Shown: in pieces, positions 9,132 to 17,421 of the stretch
How the letters are laid out: every line of letters begins with the position of its first letter
Numbering within the stretch: position 1 is the stretch's first letter
Program-made: the position numbers and the translations under genes
The notes under the pieces: model-generated
The model's input: the letters and a program-made list of their open reading frames with translations, nothing else
The model's database searches: none
What the model was told of the DNA's origin: nothing
Origin: Nitratireductor sp. B36
Lineage (GTDB): Bacteria; Pseudomonadota; Alphaproteobacteria; Rhizobiales; Rhizobiaceae
Assembly: GCF_020833685.1 (NCBI RefSeq)
Contig: NZ_JACKZY010000003.1
Span: 758,997-822,996, forward strand
DNA: 64,000 bases
Direction: 5' to 3'

Positions 9132-9156
9132 TCGGCTTGTCGCTTCCGACGGCGCG

Positions 9157-9186
9157 CTTATAGTCTGATCTCGCCGGCAAATGCAA
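9157..9186 (-). promoter_or_regulatory. Candidate promoter of tRNA-Gly
   Basis: On the minus strand TTGCAT (-35) is followed after 18 bases by TATAAG (-10). The -10 ends 25 bases before the mature tRNA 5' end. Confidence 0.5.
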
Positions 9187-9330
9187 CAGGAAATCGACAG
9201 GTCCGCTGCGGTTTTTTTTATTCCGTTCGCAACGCACGAAGACGGTTGGCGGAGAGGGGCGTTTGCGGTGTTTCCGGACTTGCCTTTACAGGCTGTGGAC
9301 GGTTACCAACCTCTTCAATGATTAGCGACC

Positions 9331-9843
9331 ATGCGAGGCCCTGTCGTGGCAAAATCATCTGAGGCGCTGCTGGAATACCTGCAGGAACTTGGCATTGAGG
9401 TGAAAACCCATCGCCATCCTCCGCTGTTTACGGTCGCCGATTCGCAGTCATTGCGCGGAGAAATCCCCGGTGGGCATACGAAGAACCTCTTTCTGAAGGA
9501 CAAGAAAGACAATTTCTTTCTCGTCACCGTGGATGAGGACGCGCAGGTGGATCTGAAAACCATTCATCACAAGATCGACGCAGCGAGCCGGGTTTCTTTC
9601 GGTAAGCCTGAAAAGTTGATGGAGTATCTCGGGGTCGAGCCAGGATCTGTGACCGTCTTCGGGGTCGTGAATGACGATCAGAACAAGGTAACAGTGGTGC
9701 TCGACGCGGATTTGTTAGACAATGAGACCATCAATGCGCATCCGCTGACCAACGAAGCGACCACTTCGATCGGCCGCGATGATCTCATGCGTTTTCTTGA
9801 AGCGGCTGGACATCCGCCGCTTGTCTTGAAAGTGACCGAGTGA
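9331..9843 (+). CDS. YbaK/ProX-type aminoacyl-tRNA deacylase (prolyl-tRNA editing domain)
   Basis: A free-standing editing domain of 170 residues. It resembles PrdX/ProXp-ala, which hydrolyses mischarged Ala-tRNA(Pro). Typical elements are a short N-terminal helix, KTHRHPPLFTVADS, the GGHTKNLFLKDKK segment containing the conserved lysine, and FGVVNDDQNKVTVVLD. The ATG at 9331 is used, but a GTG at 9346 (VAKSSEALLEYL) also fits the family N terminus. It precedes the thioredoxin-TPR gene by 91 bp on the same strand. Confidence 0.85.
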   Translation: MRGPVVAKSSEALLEYLQELGIEVKTHRHPPLFTVADSQSLRGEIPGGHTKNLFLKDKKDNFFLVTVDEDAQVDLKTIHHKIDAASRVSFGKPEKLMEYLGVEPGSVTVFGVVNDDQNKVTVVLDADLLDNETINAHPLTNEATTSIGRDDLMRFLEAAGHPPLVLKVTE

Positions 9844-9934
9844 TCGCCACATCTGGGGCGACGACACATACCTTTATCGGCAAGCTGGCAGATGCCATGG
9901 ACCACGCCGAACGGAAAGCAGAGAAGGGGCCTTT

Positions 9935-10966
9935 ATGACCAACGGCGACAATCCATACGGAAAGCCTGAGAATTATGGTGCCGCGGGTGGGCAATATACA
10001 ACCAATGTGGATTTTGGAGGGGGCGCGCCAGCTTCCAAACCCGACGCGCCGGTCGGTCAGGGGTTTTCGCTTTCGGACGCGCCGCAACCACCGGCCGCTG
10101 ACCTGATCAAGGACACGACGACCGCCAATTTTGCAGCCGACGTTATCCAGGAATCTCGCAATCAACCCGTTTTGGTGGATTTCTGGGCTCCGTGGTGCGG
10201 CCCTTGCAAGCAACTTACCCCAATCATCGAGAACGCTGTGCGCGCGGCTGGCGGCAAGGTGAAGCTCGTGAAGATGAACATCGACGAGCATCCCGCCGTC
10301 GCCGGACAACTGGGTGTTCAATCGATCCCGGCGGTCTTTGCGTTCAAGGACGGGCAGCCGGTGGATGGTTTCATGGGGGCGTTGCCGGAAAGTCAGGTCA
10401 AAGCATTCATCGAAAAGCTGACAGCCGGAACCGGCGGCGATGAAATCGCCGGTGCGCTCGAAGCGGCGAAGGAAGCTATCGCCAATGGCGACCAGCAGAT
10501 GGCAGCGCAGATTTACTCGGCTGTGCTGCAACGGGATGCCGAAAACGTGGAGGCGATCGGCGGACTGGCCGATCTGCTCTTCGAGGCTGGCCAGAAAGAA
10601 CAGGCCGCGCAAGTGCTCGCACAGGTTCCCGAAAAGCACAAAGAGGCCGCACCCATCGCCGCCGTGCAGGCCAAGATCGCGCTTTCCGAACAGGTTGCCG
10701 AACTGGGTGACAGCGCCGCGCTGGAGCAGCGCCTCGCTTCGGACCCGACCGATCATCAGGCGCGGTTTGATCTGGCGCTTTTGCAGAATGCCAAGGGCGA
10801 TCGTGCGGCCGCCGCCGAAAGCCTACTGACCATCATACGCACCGACCGAGAATGGCAGGATGACGGCGCGCGGGCCCAGCTTCTCAAATTTTTTGAAGCA
10901 TGGGGCGCCACAGACCCGGCGACCCTGGCAGCACGACGTAAACTCTCGTCATTGCTGTTCTCATAA
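9935..10966 (+). CDS. Thioredoxin-TPR chaperedoxin, CnoX/YbbN-like
   Basis: A 343-residue protein with a low-complexity N terminus (1-55) and a thioredoxin domain (about 58-165) carrying the full CGPC active site (Cys88, Cys91 in WAPWCGPCK). The C-terminal half is alanine/glutamate-rich and helical, in TPR style (about 170-343). The architecture matches YbbN/CnoX, a cytoplasmic co-chaperone that binds oxidised clients and passes them to GroEL/DnaK. E. coli CnoX has lost the redox cysteine pair, while this protein keeps CGPC and should still be redox-active, as in many alphaproteobacteria. It stands with a Lon-N protein downstream, consistent with protein quality control. Confidence 0.85.
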   Translation: MTNGDNPYGKPENYGAAGGQYTTNVDFGGGAPASKPDAPVGQGFSLSDAPQPPAADLIKDTTTANFAADVIQESRNQPVLVDFWAPWCGPCKQLTPIIENAVRAAGGKVKLVKMNIDEHPAVAGQLGVQSIPAVFAFKDGQPVDGFMGALPESQVKAFIEKLTAGTGGDEIAGALEAAKEAIANGDQQMAAQIYSAVLQRDAENVEAIGGLADLLFEAGQKEQAAQVLAQVPEKHKEAAPIAAVQAKIALSEQVAELGDSAALEQRLASDPTDHQARFDLALLQNAKGDRAAAAESLLTIIRTDREWQDDGARAQLLKFFEAWGATDPATLAARRKLSSLLFS

Positions 10967-11032
10967 GCCTTTCGATTATTTGCCTATTGGGAGGACTGCT
11001 CCAGATATCGGGGAAAGATCGGGAGACATCAT

Positions 11033-11704
11033 GTGAAGGCAGGCAATAGCTCGTACCGCAGTGGGCGGGATATCGACAGTGTGATCCCTGTGTTTCCACT
11101 GTCGGCGGCCCTACTCTTGCCGGGTGGGCGATTACCGCTGAACATTTTTGAACCGCGCTATCTCGCGATGACCGACCACGCGCTCTCCGGATCGCGGCTG
11201 ATCGGAATGGTTCAGCCGCGTCTCGACGGGGCGAAAAAGGCGGATGGTGAACCTGAACTCTGTGATGTGGGATGCGTCGGGCGCCTCGGCTCGGTTTCGG
11301 AAACCGGTGATGGAAGGTATCTCATAACGCTGATCGGGATCTGCCGTTTCAGGGTGTTGGAGGAATTGAAGGTCAAGACGCCGTTCCGCCAGTGCCGCAT
11401 ACTGCCTTTCGAGGCCGATCTGCATGATGGACCGGATGAACCAGAGGTGGACCGCAGCGCACTTTTGAAGGCATTGCGCGCTTATCTCGATGCCAACAAT
11501 CTGGAAGCGGATTGGGACAGTGTACATCAAGCGGAAGATGCAAGTCTTGTGAATGCGCTGTCGATGATGGTGCCCTATGGACCGGCCGAAAAACAAGCGC
11601 TGCTGGAAGCACCCGATCTGAAAACCCGGGCGGACACACTGATCGCAATTACGGAAATTGTTTTGGCGCAGGGCGGCGGAGAAGCCGGGCACCGGCTCCA
11701 ATAG
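11033..11704 (+). CDS. Lon N-terminal (LON substrate-binding) domain protein
   Basis: A 223-residue stand-alone Lon-N (PUA-like) domain protein without ATPase or protease parts. The N terminus VIPVFPLSAALLLPGGRLPLNIFEPRYLAM is the signature of the family (one stretch spans residues 16-45). The start is a GTG at 11033. Rhizobial genomes often place it between a thioredoxin gene and a Trm112-like gene, as here. Its function is unproven and probably concerns protein or peptide binding in quality control. Confidence 0.85.
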   Translation: MKAGNSSYRSGRDIDSVIPVFPLSAALLLPGGRLPLNIFEPRYLAMTDHALSGSRLIGMVQPRLDGAKKADGEPELCDVGCVGRLGSVSETGDGRYLITLIGICRFRVLEELKVKTPFRQCRILPFEADLHDGPDEPEVDRSALLKALRAYLDANNLEADWDSVHQAEDASLVNALSMMVPYGPAEKQALLEAPDLKTRADTLIAITEIVLAQGGGEAGHRLQ

Positions 11705-11740
11705 CCCGGTGGGCTGCAAAAAAGAACGCTGGAGCATCCG

Positions 11741-11941
11741 ATGCAGGTTGAAGATGAAAACGGAAAGGGGACGGCACTCGATCCCAAGCTTCTGGAACTT
11801 CTCGTCTGTCCGCTGACCAAGGGCTCTCTGCGCTGGGACGCTGAGAACAGCGAACTGATCTCGAAAAGCGCAAAGCTTGCCTATCCGGTGCGCGACGGAA
11901 TCCCCATCATGCTGCCCTCGGAGGCGCGGCCCCTCGATTGA
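11741..11941 (+). CDS. Trm112-like small protein (UPF0434)
   Basis: A 66-residue protein with the conserved core [16 protein letters not shown], then [16 protein letters not shown]. The family (YcaR/Trm112) is a small zinc-ribbon-like fold. Only one cysteine of the usual set (in LVCP) is present, as in many UPF0434 members. Trm112 proteins activate methyltransferases, but a bacterial partner here is not known. It follows the Lon-N gene by 36 bp and is probably co-transcribed. Confidence 0.85.
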   Translation: MQVEDENGKGTALDPKLLELLVCPLTKGSLRWDAENSELISKSAKLAYPVRDGIPIMLPSEARPLD

Positions 11942-11959
11942 GGCCGCACCTTGCCACTT

Positions 11960-12892
11960 CTATTCGCGGAAGCTCTCGCGCGGGGTCGCCGCCTGCCGGC
12001 CGCGCGCTGCGCGCAGCGTGGGCAGGGCCAGCATCAACAGCACGAATGCGCCGGTGGCGAGCTTGAGATCGGGTGGCGGCATGCCGGCTGCCAGACAGAG
12101 CGAGACAAGCTGGTAATAGACCATCGCGCCGGCGAAGGGGGCGAGCAACTGCCGCCACACAGTTGCCTTGCCGACGATGGCCTCGCCGATCATCAGGGCC
12201 GCAAGGCCGTTGATGAGGATGCCGAGGCCCATATTCACGTCGGCGAAACCCTGCGACTGCACCATCAATGCGCCGCTGAACGCGGAAAACGCGCCGGCAA
12301 GCCCGATGCCGCCGATGGTTGCCGCCCAGACATTGATGCCCTGTGCTTCGGCCATTACCGGGTTGGCGCCGACGGCGCGAACTGCCGTCCCCTTTTCAGT
12401 CGTGAAGAAGAAGTTGAGTGCCAGGAAGATGGCCAGCGTGATGACGCCGACGGCGATGATCTTGGCGAGCGGGAAACCCGGCTGCACGAACGGCACCCAG
12501 TCGAAGATGGTTTCCGTGCCGAATACCGAAAGGTTGGAGCGGCCCATGATGCGCAGGTTCACGCTGTAAAGCATGGTCATCACGAGAATGCCGGCCAGAA
12601 GCGTGTGGATGCGGAAGCGCAGATGGATAAAGGCCGTGCAGCAACCGGCGATGAAGCCGGTGAGCAGCGCCAGCCCGATTGCGGTGAGGGGGCCGAGACC
12701 GGAGGCAAGCGCCACGCCACACACGCAGCCGCCGAGGGGGAACGCGCCCTCGCTGGTGAGATCGGGAAAGCTCAGCATGCGGAAGGGAATCATGATGCCG
12801 GCGACGACGAAGCCGAGGATCAGGCTCTGCGCAAGCGTGACCGGGATGAGCGCGACGAAGCTTCCTAACGTTGTTTGAAGAAAATCGATCAT
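11960..12892 (-). CDS. ABC transporter permease, TrpY-like (BPD_transp_2 family)
   Basis: A 310-residue integral membrane protein with about eight to nine hydrophobic segments. Characteristic runs are FPDLTSEGAFPLGG near residue 45 and GLGILINGLAALMIGEAI near 235. It forms the channel of the transporter encoded together with the ATPase (12896-13681) and receptor (13739-14725), as the last gene of that operon with only 3 bp before it. Family members (COG4120) are annotated as putative tryptophan/tyrosine importers. The real substrate here is not known. Confidence 0.85.
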   Translation of the reverse strand: MIDFLQTTLGSFVALIPVTLAQSLILGFVVAGIMIPFRMLSFPDLTSEGAFPLGGCVCGVALASGLGPLTAIGLALLTGFIAGCCTAFIHLRFRIHTLLAGILVMTMLYSVNLRIMGRSNLSVFGTETIFDWVPFVQPGFPLAKIIAVGVITLAIFLALNFFFTTEKGTAVRAVGANPVMAEAQGINVWAATIGGIGLAGAFSAFSGALMVQSQGFADVNMGLGILINGLAALMIGEAIVGKATVWRQLLAPFAGAMVYYQLVSLCLAAGMPPPDLKLATGAFVLLMLALPTLRAARGRQAATPRESFRE

Positions 12893-12895
12893 GGG

Positions 12896-13681
12896 TCAGC
12901 TCGCGAGCAACATGCTGTCGGTCTTGGTGGCGAAATGGCCGATCAGGTCGGGGACGGTCACATTGGTCTTTTCTTCTCCGCCGATTTCCAGATGCACACG
13001 GCCGGCATTGAGCATGATGACACGATGACCGTAATCGACGGCATGCTGCATGTTGTGGGTGACCATGAGTGTGGTCAGCTTAAGTGTCTCCACAGCGCGA
13101 ACGGTTGCGTCCATGACGATATCGGCGGTGCGCGGGTCAAGCGCTGCCGTGTGCTCGTCGAGGAGCAGGAGATCGGGCGATCCGCCAACGGCCATGATGA
13201 GCGATAGCGACTGGCGCTGCCCACCGGACAGAAGATCGACACGGGTGTTGAGACGGTCCTCAAGGCCGAGGCCCAGAATGGCAAGGCGTTCGCGGTAGTC
13301 GGCCAGCCGCTTTGCGTTGAGACCGTGGCGAAGGGTGCGCCTGGAATTGCGTAATTCGGCAAGCAGCATGTTTTCGGCCACCGTCATGCTGGCGGCGGTG
13401 CCGAGCATGGGGTCCTGAAACACGCGTGCAATGCGCTTGGCGCGCTTGTGAACGGGCAGGCCCGTCATGTCGTCGCCATTGATGAGGATCTGTCCGGAAT
13501 CGAGTGCGAGCGAACCGGAAATGGCATTGAGCATGCTGCTCTTGCCGGCTCCGTTGGAGCCTATCACGACGCCGAATTCTCCGGTGTTGAGGGTGAGATC
13601 AAGCCCGTTCAAGGCGATCTTCTCGTCGGGTTGTCCCCGATAGAACACTTTGCGTGCGGCACGGATTTCCAGCACCGGCAC
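12896..13681 (-). CDS. ABC transporter ATP-binding protein, TrpZ-like
   Basis: A 261-residue ATPase with Walker A GSNGAGKSS (about residue 40), signature LLSGGQRQSLSL (about 150), Walker B LLLLDEHTAALD and the switch histidine in MVTHNMQHA. The COG1101 family is typical of importers with a single permease type and a PF04392 receptor. It is encoded between receptor and permease. An ATG preceded by a GGAGG-like site supports the start. Confidence 0.88.
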   Translation of the reverse strand: MPVLEIRAARKVFYRGQPDEKIALNGLDLTLNTGEFGVVIGSNGAGKSSMLNAISGSLALDSGQILINGDDMTGLPVHKRAKRIARVFQDPMLGTAASMTVAENMLLAELRNSRRTLRHGLNAKRLADYRERLAILGLGLEDRLNTRVDLLSGGQRQSLSLIMAVGGSPDLLLLDEHTAALDPRTADIVMDATVRAVETLKLTTLMVTHNMQHAVDYGHRVIMLNAGRVHLEIGGEEKTNVTVPDLIGHFATKTDSMLLAS

Positions 13682-13696
13682 CTCCCATGAAATGAA

Positions 13697-13722
13697 CGCG
13701 GCGCCTGTTGGAAGGCGCCGCG
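13697..13722 (-). repeat. Intercistronic hairpin between receptor and ATPase genes
   Basis: Perfect nine-base arms CGCGGCGCC and GGCGCCGCG with an eight-base loop lie between the receptor stop (13739) and the ATPase start (13681). There is no U-run, so a role in mRNA stability or differential expression of the receptor is likely. Confidence 0.6.
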
Positions 13723-13738
13723 TCTCTGGCTGACCGGA

Positions 13739-14725
13739 TTACTCGACGATGCAGTCGCAGTCGGCAAACTCTTCAGGGATCTCGATGCCAAAGGCGGCCA
13801 TGGCCTTTTTCGAGATGCGCGGAGCGTGGTCCTCATAGGCCGGGTTCATCGGCGGGATGGTCTTGGGGTCGGTACCATCGAGGATCTGCAGAGCGATCTT
13901 GCCGGCGTTGAGGCCGACCTGCTGATAGTTCACGGCAAAGCTTGCCGGAACAACGCCATCGGACACGGCGCCGTCATCGGAATTGATGATCGGGATGCCG
14001 GCCTGCCTTGCGGCGGCCGAAACGGCAGCGATGGCCGGCTGAAGGAGGTTTGAGGCGGGCGTGTAGATCACGTCGGCCTTACCGGCGAGAGAGGCAATGC
14101 GCTGCTGGATGTCGTTCACATTGTCGACGCCCACGGGCACAACCTCGAACCCGGCATCCGGCGCGGCAGCCTGAACCTTTTCAAGGAGCGCAACGTCGTT
14201 GGCCTCGCCCGGATTGTAGGGCTGGCCGATGCGCTTTGCGTCAGGAACGAGCTTCTTGGCGAATTCCATGACGGCTGCAACATCCTGCAGGTCGGTTGCG
14301 CCGGTCATGCCTTCATCGCCCGCTTCCCAGGAGGGAACGAGCTTGGCGGCCACCGGGTCGGTGACAGCGGAGAAGACAATCGGGATGCCGGAGCCAGCAA
14401 GCGCCTTCTTGGCGATCTGGGAAACGGGCGTCGTGACGGTGTACATGAGGGCGGGGCCTTCGGCCTGAAGCTTCGCGATCATCTGCGGTACGAGCGAGGC
14501 ATCGAAATTGGTGTGGCTTTCCGAATAGACAACATCCTTGCCTTCCTCATAGCCACCGGCAGCAAGGGCATCCTTGAAGCCCTGGATCGCGGTGTTGAGC
14601 TGCGGATGCTCGCCGAAATTGGCAATGCCGATGCGGATCGGCTCAGCGCCGGCCGCGCCAAGACCAAGCATAATTGCACCGGCAGCAACAATGCCGCGCA
14701 ACGATAAGCGTGATTTTACAGTCAT
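13739..14725 (-). CDS. ABC transporter substrate-binding protein, TrpX-like (PF04392)
   Basis: A 328-residue periplasmic receptor. The start at 14725 (MTVKSRLSLRG) is chosen because GGGAGG precedes it, a signal peptide follows (about 1-27, ending GAAGAEP), and the longer frame adds 51 low-quality residues. The mature part begins IRIGIANFGEHPQLN, typical of PF04392 receptors. It is the first gene of a receptor-ATPase-permease operon and is divergent from a GntR regulator. Substrate unknown: the family name refers to tryptophan/tyrosine, but context does not confirm it. Confidence 0.87.
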   Translation of the reverse strand: MTVKSRLSLRGIVAAGAIMLGLGAAGAEPIRIGIANFGEHPQLNTAIQGFKDALAAGGYEEGKDVVYSESHTNFDASLVPQMIAKLQAEGPALMYTVTTPVSQIAKKALAGSGIPIVFSAVTDPVAAKLVPSWEAGDEGMTGATDLQDVAAVMEFAKKLVPDAKRIGQPYNPGEANDVALLEKVQAAAPDAGFEVVPVGVDNVNDIQQRIASLAGKADVIYTPASNLLQPAIAAVSAAARQAGIPIINSDDGAVSDGVVPASFAVNYQQVGLNAGKIALQILDGTDPKTIPPMNPAYEDHAPRISKKAMAAFGIEIPEEFADCDCIVE

Positions 14726-14892
14726 CTCATTCCTCCCAGGGCCAGGGCCTGCAAAAACGGGGCAGTCAGCAAACTGCGTCCTTGCCAAACACAAATCAGA
14801 GACCTCGCAGCTTTTCGCTGCAACCTCTGCTGGATGGTCCTCCCCATCCGTTGAAGGGCCATCATATCGTCGGGGCAATGCCTGTCAAACAC

Positions 14893-14929
14893 TATATATA
14901 ATCGTTGAACAGGCATGAAATTATATATA
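14893..14929. promoter_or_regulatory. AT-rich 10-bp inverted repeat, candidate operator
   Basis: Perfect arms TATATATAAT (14893-14902) and ATTATATATA (14920-14929) are separated by 17 bases in the divergent intergenic region between the TrpX-like receptor and GntR genes. It is much more AT-rich than its surroundings. Likely a regulator binding site overlapping promoter elements (TATACT at 14926-14931 could be a -10). Confidence 0.5.
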
Positions 14930-14954
14930 CTTTTGTTCCCGAGGAGGAGCAGAA

Positions 14955-15719
14955 TTGCATCAAATCGTGGTGGATGGCTCGGAGCCGCTGACGAAGACTG
15001 AAGCAGCCTATCACCAGCTTCGGCGCGATATTCTCGCAACAAGGCTGATGCCGGGTGCGCCCTTGCGGATCGCTGCCTTGCGGAAGGCCTATGGTTTCGG
15101 CTGGACACCGCTGCGGGAAGCGCTTTCGCGGCTGGAGGCCGAACGGCTCGTGACGGCTGAAAGCAATCGGGGCTTTTCGGTTGCGCCGGTTTCGCGAGCG
15201 GAGCTGGAGGACCTTTCCAAGGCGCGATTGGCGATTGAAACCACGCTTCTGGAAGAATCCATTCGCAAGGGCAATGCCGACTGGGAGGCTGCGGTGGTGA
15301 CCGCGCATTATCGCCTTTCACGCTGCCAGATACCCGCTGAAGGGCTTTCCGACGACGCCCTGCATGACTGGGTGGAACGCCATCAGGCCTTTCACGAGGC
15401 TCTACTTTCCGCGGCTGATGCGACCTGGCTCAAGCATTTTTATGCGCAGATCTGGGGGCAGCTCTGCCGGCACCACATCTTCCTGACTGTTACGCCGACA
15501 CTGCGTGCGGCTGCGGGGGCTGAGGATGGTCATGAAGCGGCCATCGCGGGGCTCGATGCAGCCATGTCACTTGACCAGCATACGCAACTCATGGAGTTTG
15601 CCCTTGACCGCAATCTCGAGGGGGCGCTGGCACTGATGAAAGAGCATGTGGGGCTGACGGTCGACGTCTTTACCCTTGCCGATCTGGATGGCGCAGGGGC
15701 CGCCGGGTCCAAGGCATGA
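14955..15719 (+). CDS. GntR-family transcriptional regulator (FCD type)
   Basis: A 254-residue regulator with an N-terminal winged helix (about 14-80; AYHQLRRDILATRLMPGAPL, then LREALSRLEAERLV) and a C-terminal FCD ligand-binding domain (about 90-240). The latter has the typical helical pattern with conserved Asp/His positions (HQAFHEALL, EDGHEAAIAGL). The TTG start at 14955 is supported by a GAGGAGGAG ribosome site at 14941-14949. It is divergent from the TrpXYZ-like operon and its stop overlaps the start of the next membrane-protein gene (ATGA), so it could regulate both. Effector unknown, usually a small organic acid for FCD proteins. Confidence 0.87.
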   Translation: MHQIVVDGSEPLTKTEAAYHQLRRDILATRLMPGAPLRIAALRKAYGFGWTPLREALSRLEAERLVTAESNRGFSVAPVSRAELEDLSKARLAIETTLLEESIRKGNADWEAAVVTAHYRLSRCQIPAEGLSDDALHDWVERHQAFHEALLSAADATWLKHFYAQIWGQLCRHHIFLTVTPTLRAAAGAEDGHEAAIAGLDAAMSLDQHTQLMEFALDRNLEGALALMKEHVGLTVDVFTLADLDGAGAAGSKA

Positions 15720-17125
15720 AGGTAGTCGCGCGCTCCGCTCTTGCGGGTGCTGCGCTGTGTTCTTCCGTCGGAGGGGCCTGGGCTCATGCATCTGAGCGCG
15801 GCTATGTGCTGCTTTTGCCGACGGATTATTATCTGTTCGGCGGCATGCTTGCAGTTGCGCTGAGCTTTCTTGTTCTTGTTTTTCTTCCGGTTGAGGGTTT
15901 CGAGCGGCTTCTGGCGCGGGGTTGGGCATTGTTCTCCGTGCCTCTCGACGGTCGGGCGGCGATCAGCTTTGCCTCCTTTCTCATTCTCGCAGGGCTTGTG
16001 TTTGCCGGGTTTTCGGGCAGTCGCGATCCGCTCTCAAATCCGCTGCCTTTGGTCGTATGGACGCTGCTCTGGGTGGGGGTGACCATCGTTCAGGGCGTGA
16101 TTGGGAATGTCTGGGCCTGGATCAATCCATGGTACGGACCCTGGCGGCTTCTTGTGAGGCTGGGGGTGCCTGAAACGGGGATCTGGCGGATGCCCGGCGT
16201 TCTGGGGCGATGGCCAGCGTTCTTCACCCTATGCGGATTTGCATGGTTCGAACTGGTGTATCTGGCACCGGCTGATCCCGAGCGGCTCGCGGTTGCGGTG
16301 TCGATCTACTGGGTGTTCACGTTTGCAGGCATGGTTCTTTTCGGACACGCAGCGTGGAGCCGCCGGGTGGAGTTCCTGACGCTCTTTTTCGGCATGCTTT
16401 CGCGCCTCTCTTTCCTTGCGGTGAGCGAGAGGGAAGGGCGGCGGAAGCTGGTGTTTGGTTTGCCGGGCTACAAGCTTGGCGGTGTGGCAGCGCTGTCAAT
16501 TTCGGGCATCGCCTTTCTTCTGTTCGCCCTGAGCTCGGTTTCCTTCGACGGACTCAAACACACATTCTTCTGGCTCGATCTCATCGGCATCAATCCGCTG
16601 GAGTTCCCGGGGCGTTCGGCGGTGGTCGGGGCGAGTTCGCTCGGGCTAATCGTCATGTTCGGACTGCTGTTTTCCGCGTTCCTGGCTGCGGTGTGGCTTG
16701 GCTGCCGGCTGGCCGGGGAAGACGATTGGCTAGAACTGGCGGGACATCTCGCGTGGTCGATCATCCCCATCGCGCTTGCCTATCATTTCTCGCACTATCT
16801 GGTGGGTTTCACCATCAACAGCCAGTATGCGCTGGCCGCGCTTTCCGACCCGCTTATGCGCGGCTGGAACCTGTTTGGAACGGCAGGCCTGCACGTGCAG
16901 GCGGGCGCGACGCTCGGGGCGCAATCGGCGTGGATCATCTGGAATGCACAGGCATTCGCGATCATTGGAGGGCATGTGCTGGCGGTGGTTCTGTCGCATC
17001 TGATCGCGTATCGACATTTCGGCTCGGCTCAACGCGCCACGATGAGCCAGATTCCTTTTGCGGTTCTCATGGTCGGATACACGGTTTTCGGTCTTTGGCT
17101 GCTGTCTGCGCCAACTGCGGGCTGA
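15716..17125 (+). CDS. Polytopic membrane protein, similar to the fenitrothion-hydrolase (FedB) annotated family
   Basis: A 469-residue protein with a probable signal peptide (1-23, ending GGAWA, then HASERGY) and about ten to eleven hydrophobic segments. The layout (short exported N terminus with an early His, then many helices with NPWYGPWRLLVRLG and HFSHYLVGF stretches) recalls membrane proteins annotated as fenitrothion hydrolase FedB. I recognise this only loosely and no catalytic motif can be named. It overlaps the GntR gene by four bases and is therefore translationally coupled to it. It may be a transporter-like or membrane-bound metal-dependent enzyme. Confidence 0.5.
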   Translation: MKVVARSALAGAALCSSVGGAWAHASERGYVLLLPTDYYLFGGMLAVALSFLVLVFLPVEGFERLLARGWALFSVPLDGRAAISFASFLILAGLVFAGFSGSRDPLSNPLPLVVWTLLWVGVTIVQGVIGNVWAWINPWYGPWRLLVRLGVPETGIWRMPGVLGRWPAFFTLCGFAWFELVYLAPADPERLAVAVSIYWVFTFAGMVLFGHAAWSRRVEFLTLFFGMLSRLSFLAVSEREGRRKLVFGLPGYKLGGVAALSISGIAFLLFALSSVSFDGLKHTFFWLDLIGINPLEFPGRSAVVGASSLGLIVMFGLLFSAFLAAVWLGCRLAGEDDWLELAGHLAWSIIPIALAYHFSHYLVGFTINSQYALAALSDPLMRGWNLFGTAGLHVQAGATLGAQSAWIIWNAQAFAIIGGHVLAVVLSHLIAYRHFGSAQRATMSQIPFAVLMVGYTVFGLWLLSAPTAG

Positions 17126-17284
17126 AGAATTACACACATGCTGGAATAAATTTCCTTGCAGGACGTGTTCACGCGCAGGCAATTCCAACCTTCTCTGCAC
17201 TGTGATAACTCTTTGTTTCTTCGGGATTTTGTCCCCCATCGGCAATTCCGCTTAAGCCCGAAATGCACTAGAACAGAGCCGTAG

Positions 17285-17316
17285 TTCCCTTGGGGCATGT
17301 CCTGTTGCCAAGGGAA
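17285..17316 (+). repeat. Perfect 9-bp inverted repeat in the leader of the LIV receptor gene
   Basis: Arms TTCCCTTGG and CCAAGGGAA are separated by 14 bases, 160 bp after the membrane-protein gene and about 106 bp before the receptor start. No T-run follows, so it may be a weak terminator or a leader structure. Confidence 0.5.
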
Positions 17317-17331
17317 AGGTTTGGTGATTTA

Positions 17332-17344
17332 GTTTGTACACAAG
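17332..17344 (-). promoter_or_regulatory. Candidate operator sharing GTGTACAAAC with 23011-23023
   Basis: On the minus strand the 13 bases read CTTGTGTACAAAC. The promoter region of the hydroxylase operon has TTCGTGTACAAAC (11 of 13 identical). The match could mark co-regulation of the importer and the catabolic operon. Confidence 0.35.
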
Positions 17345-17359
17345 TGATTTTTCCGACGC

Positions 17360-17384
17360 TGGAAAATGCTTCCAACCGTTGGAA
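17360..17384. promoter_or_regulatory. Phased TGGAA dyads upstream of the LIV receptor gene
   Basis: TGGAA-N5-TTCCA (17360-17374) overlaps TTCCAA-CCG-TTGGAA (17370-17384), giving three alternately oriented TTGGAA-like elements about 10 bp apart, one helical turn. This is a plausible binding site for a dimeric or oligomeric regulator. The rest of 17126-17421 shows no gene. Confidence 0.4.
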
Positions 17385-17421
17385 ATGCTCGGTCAAACGA
17401 TCACAACAATGGGGAACCGGC

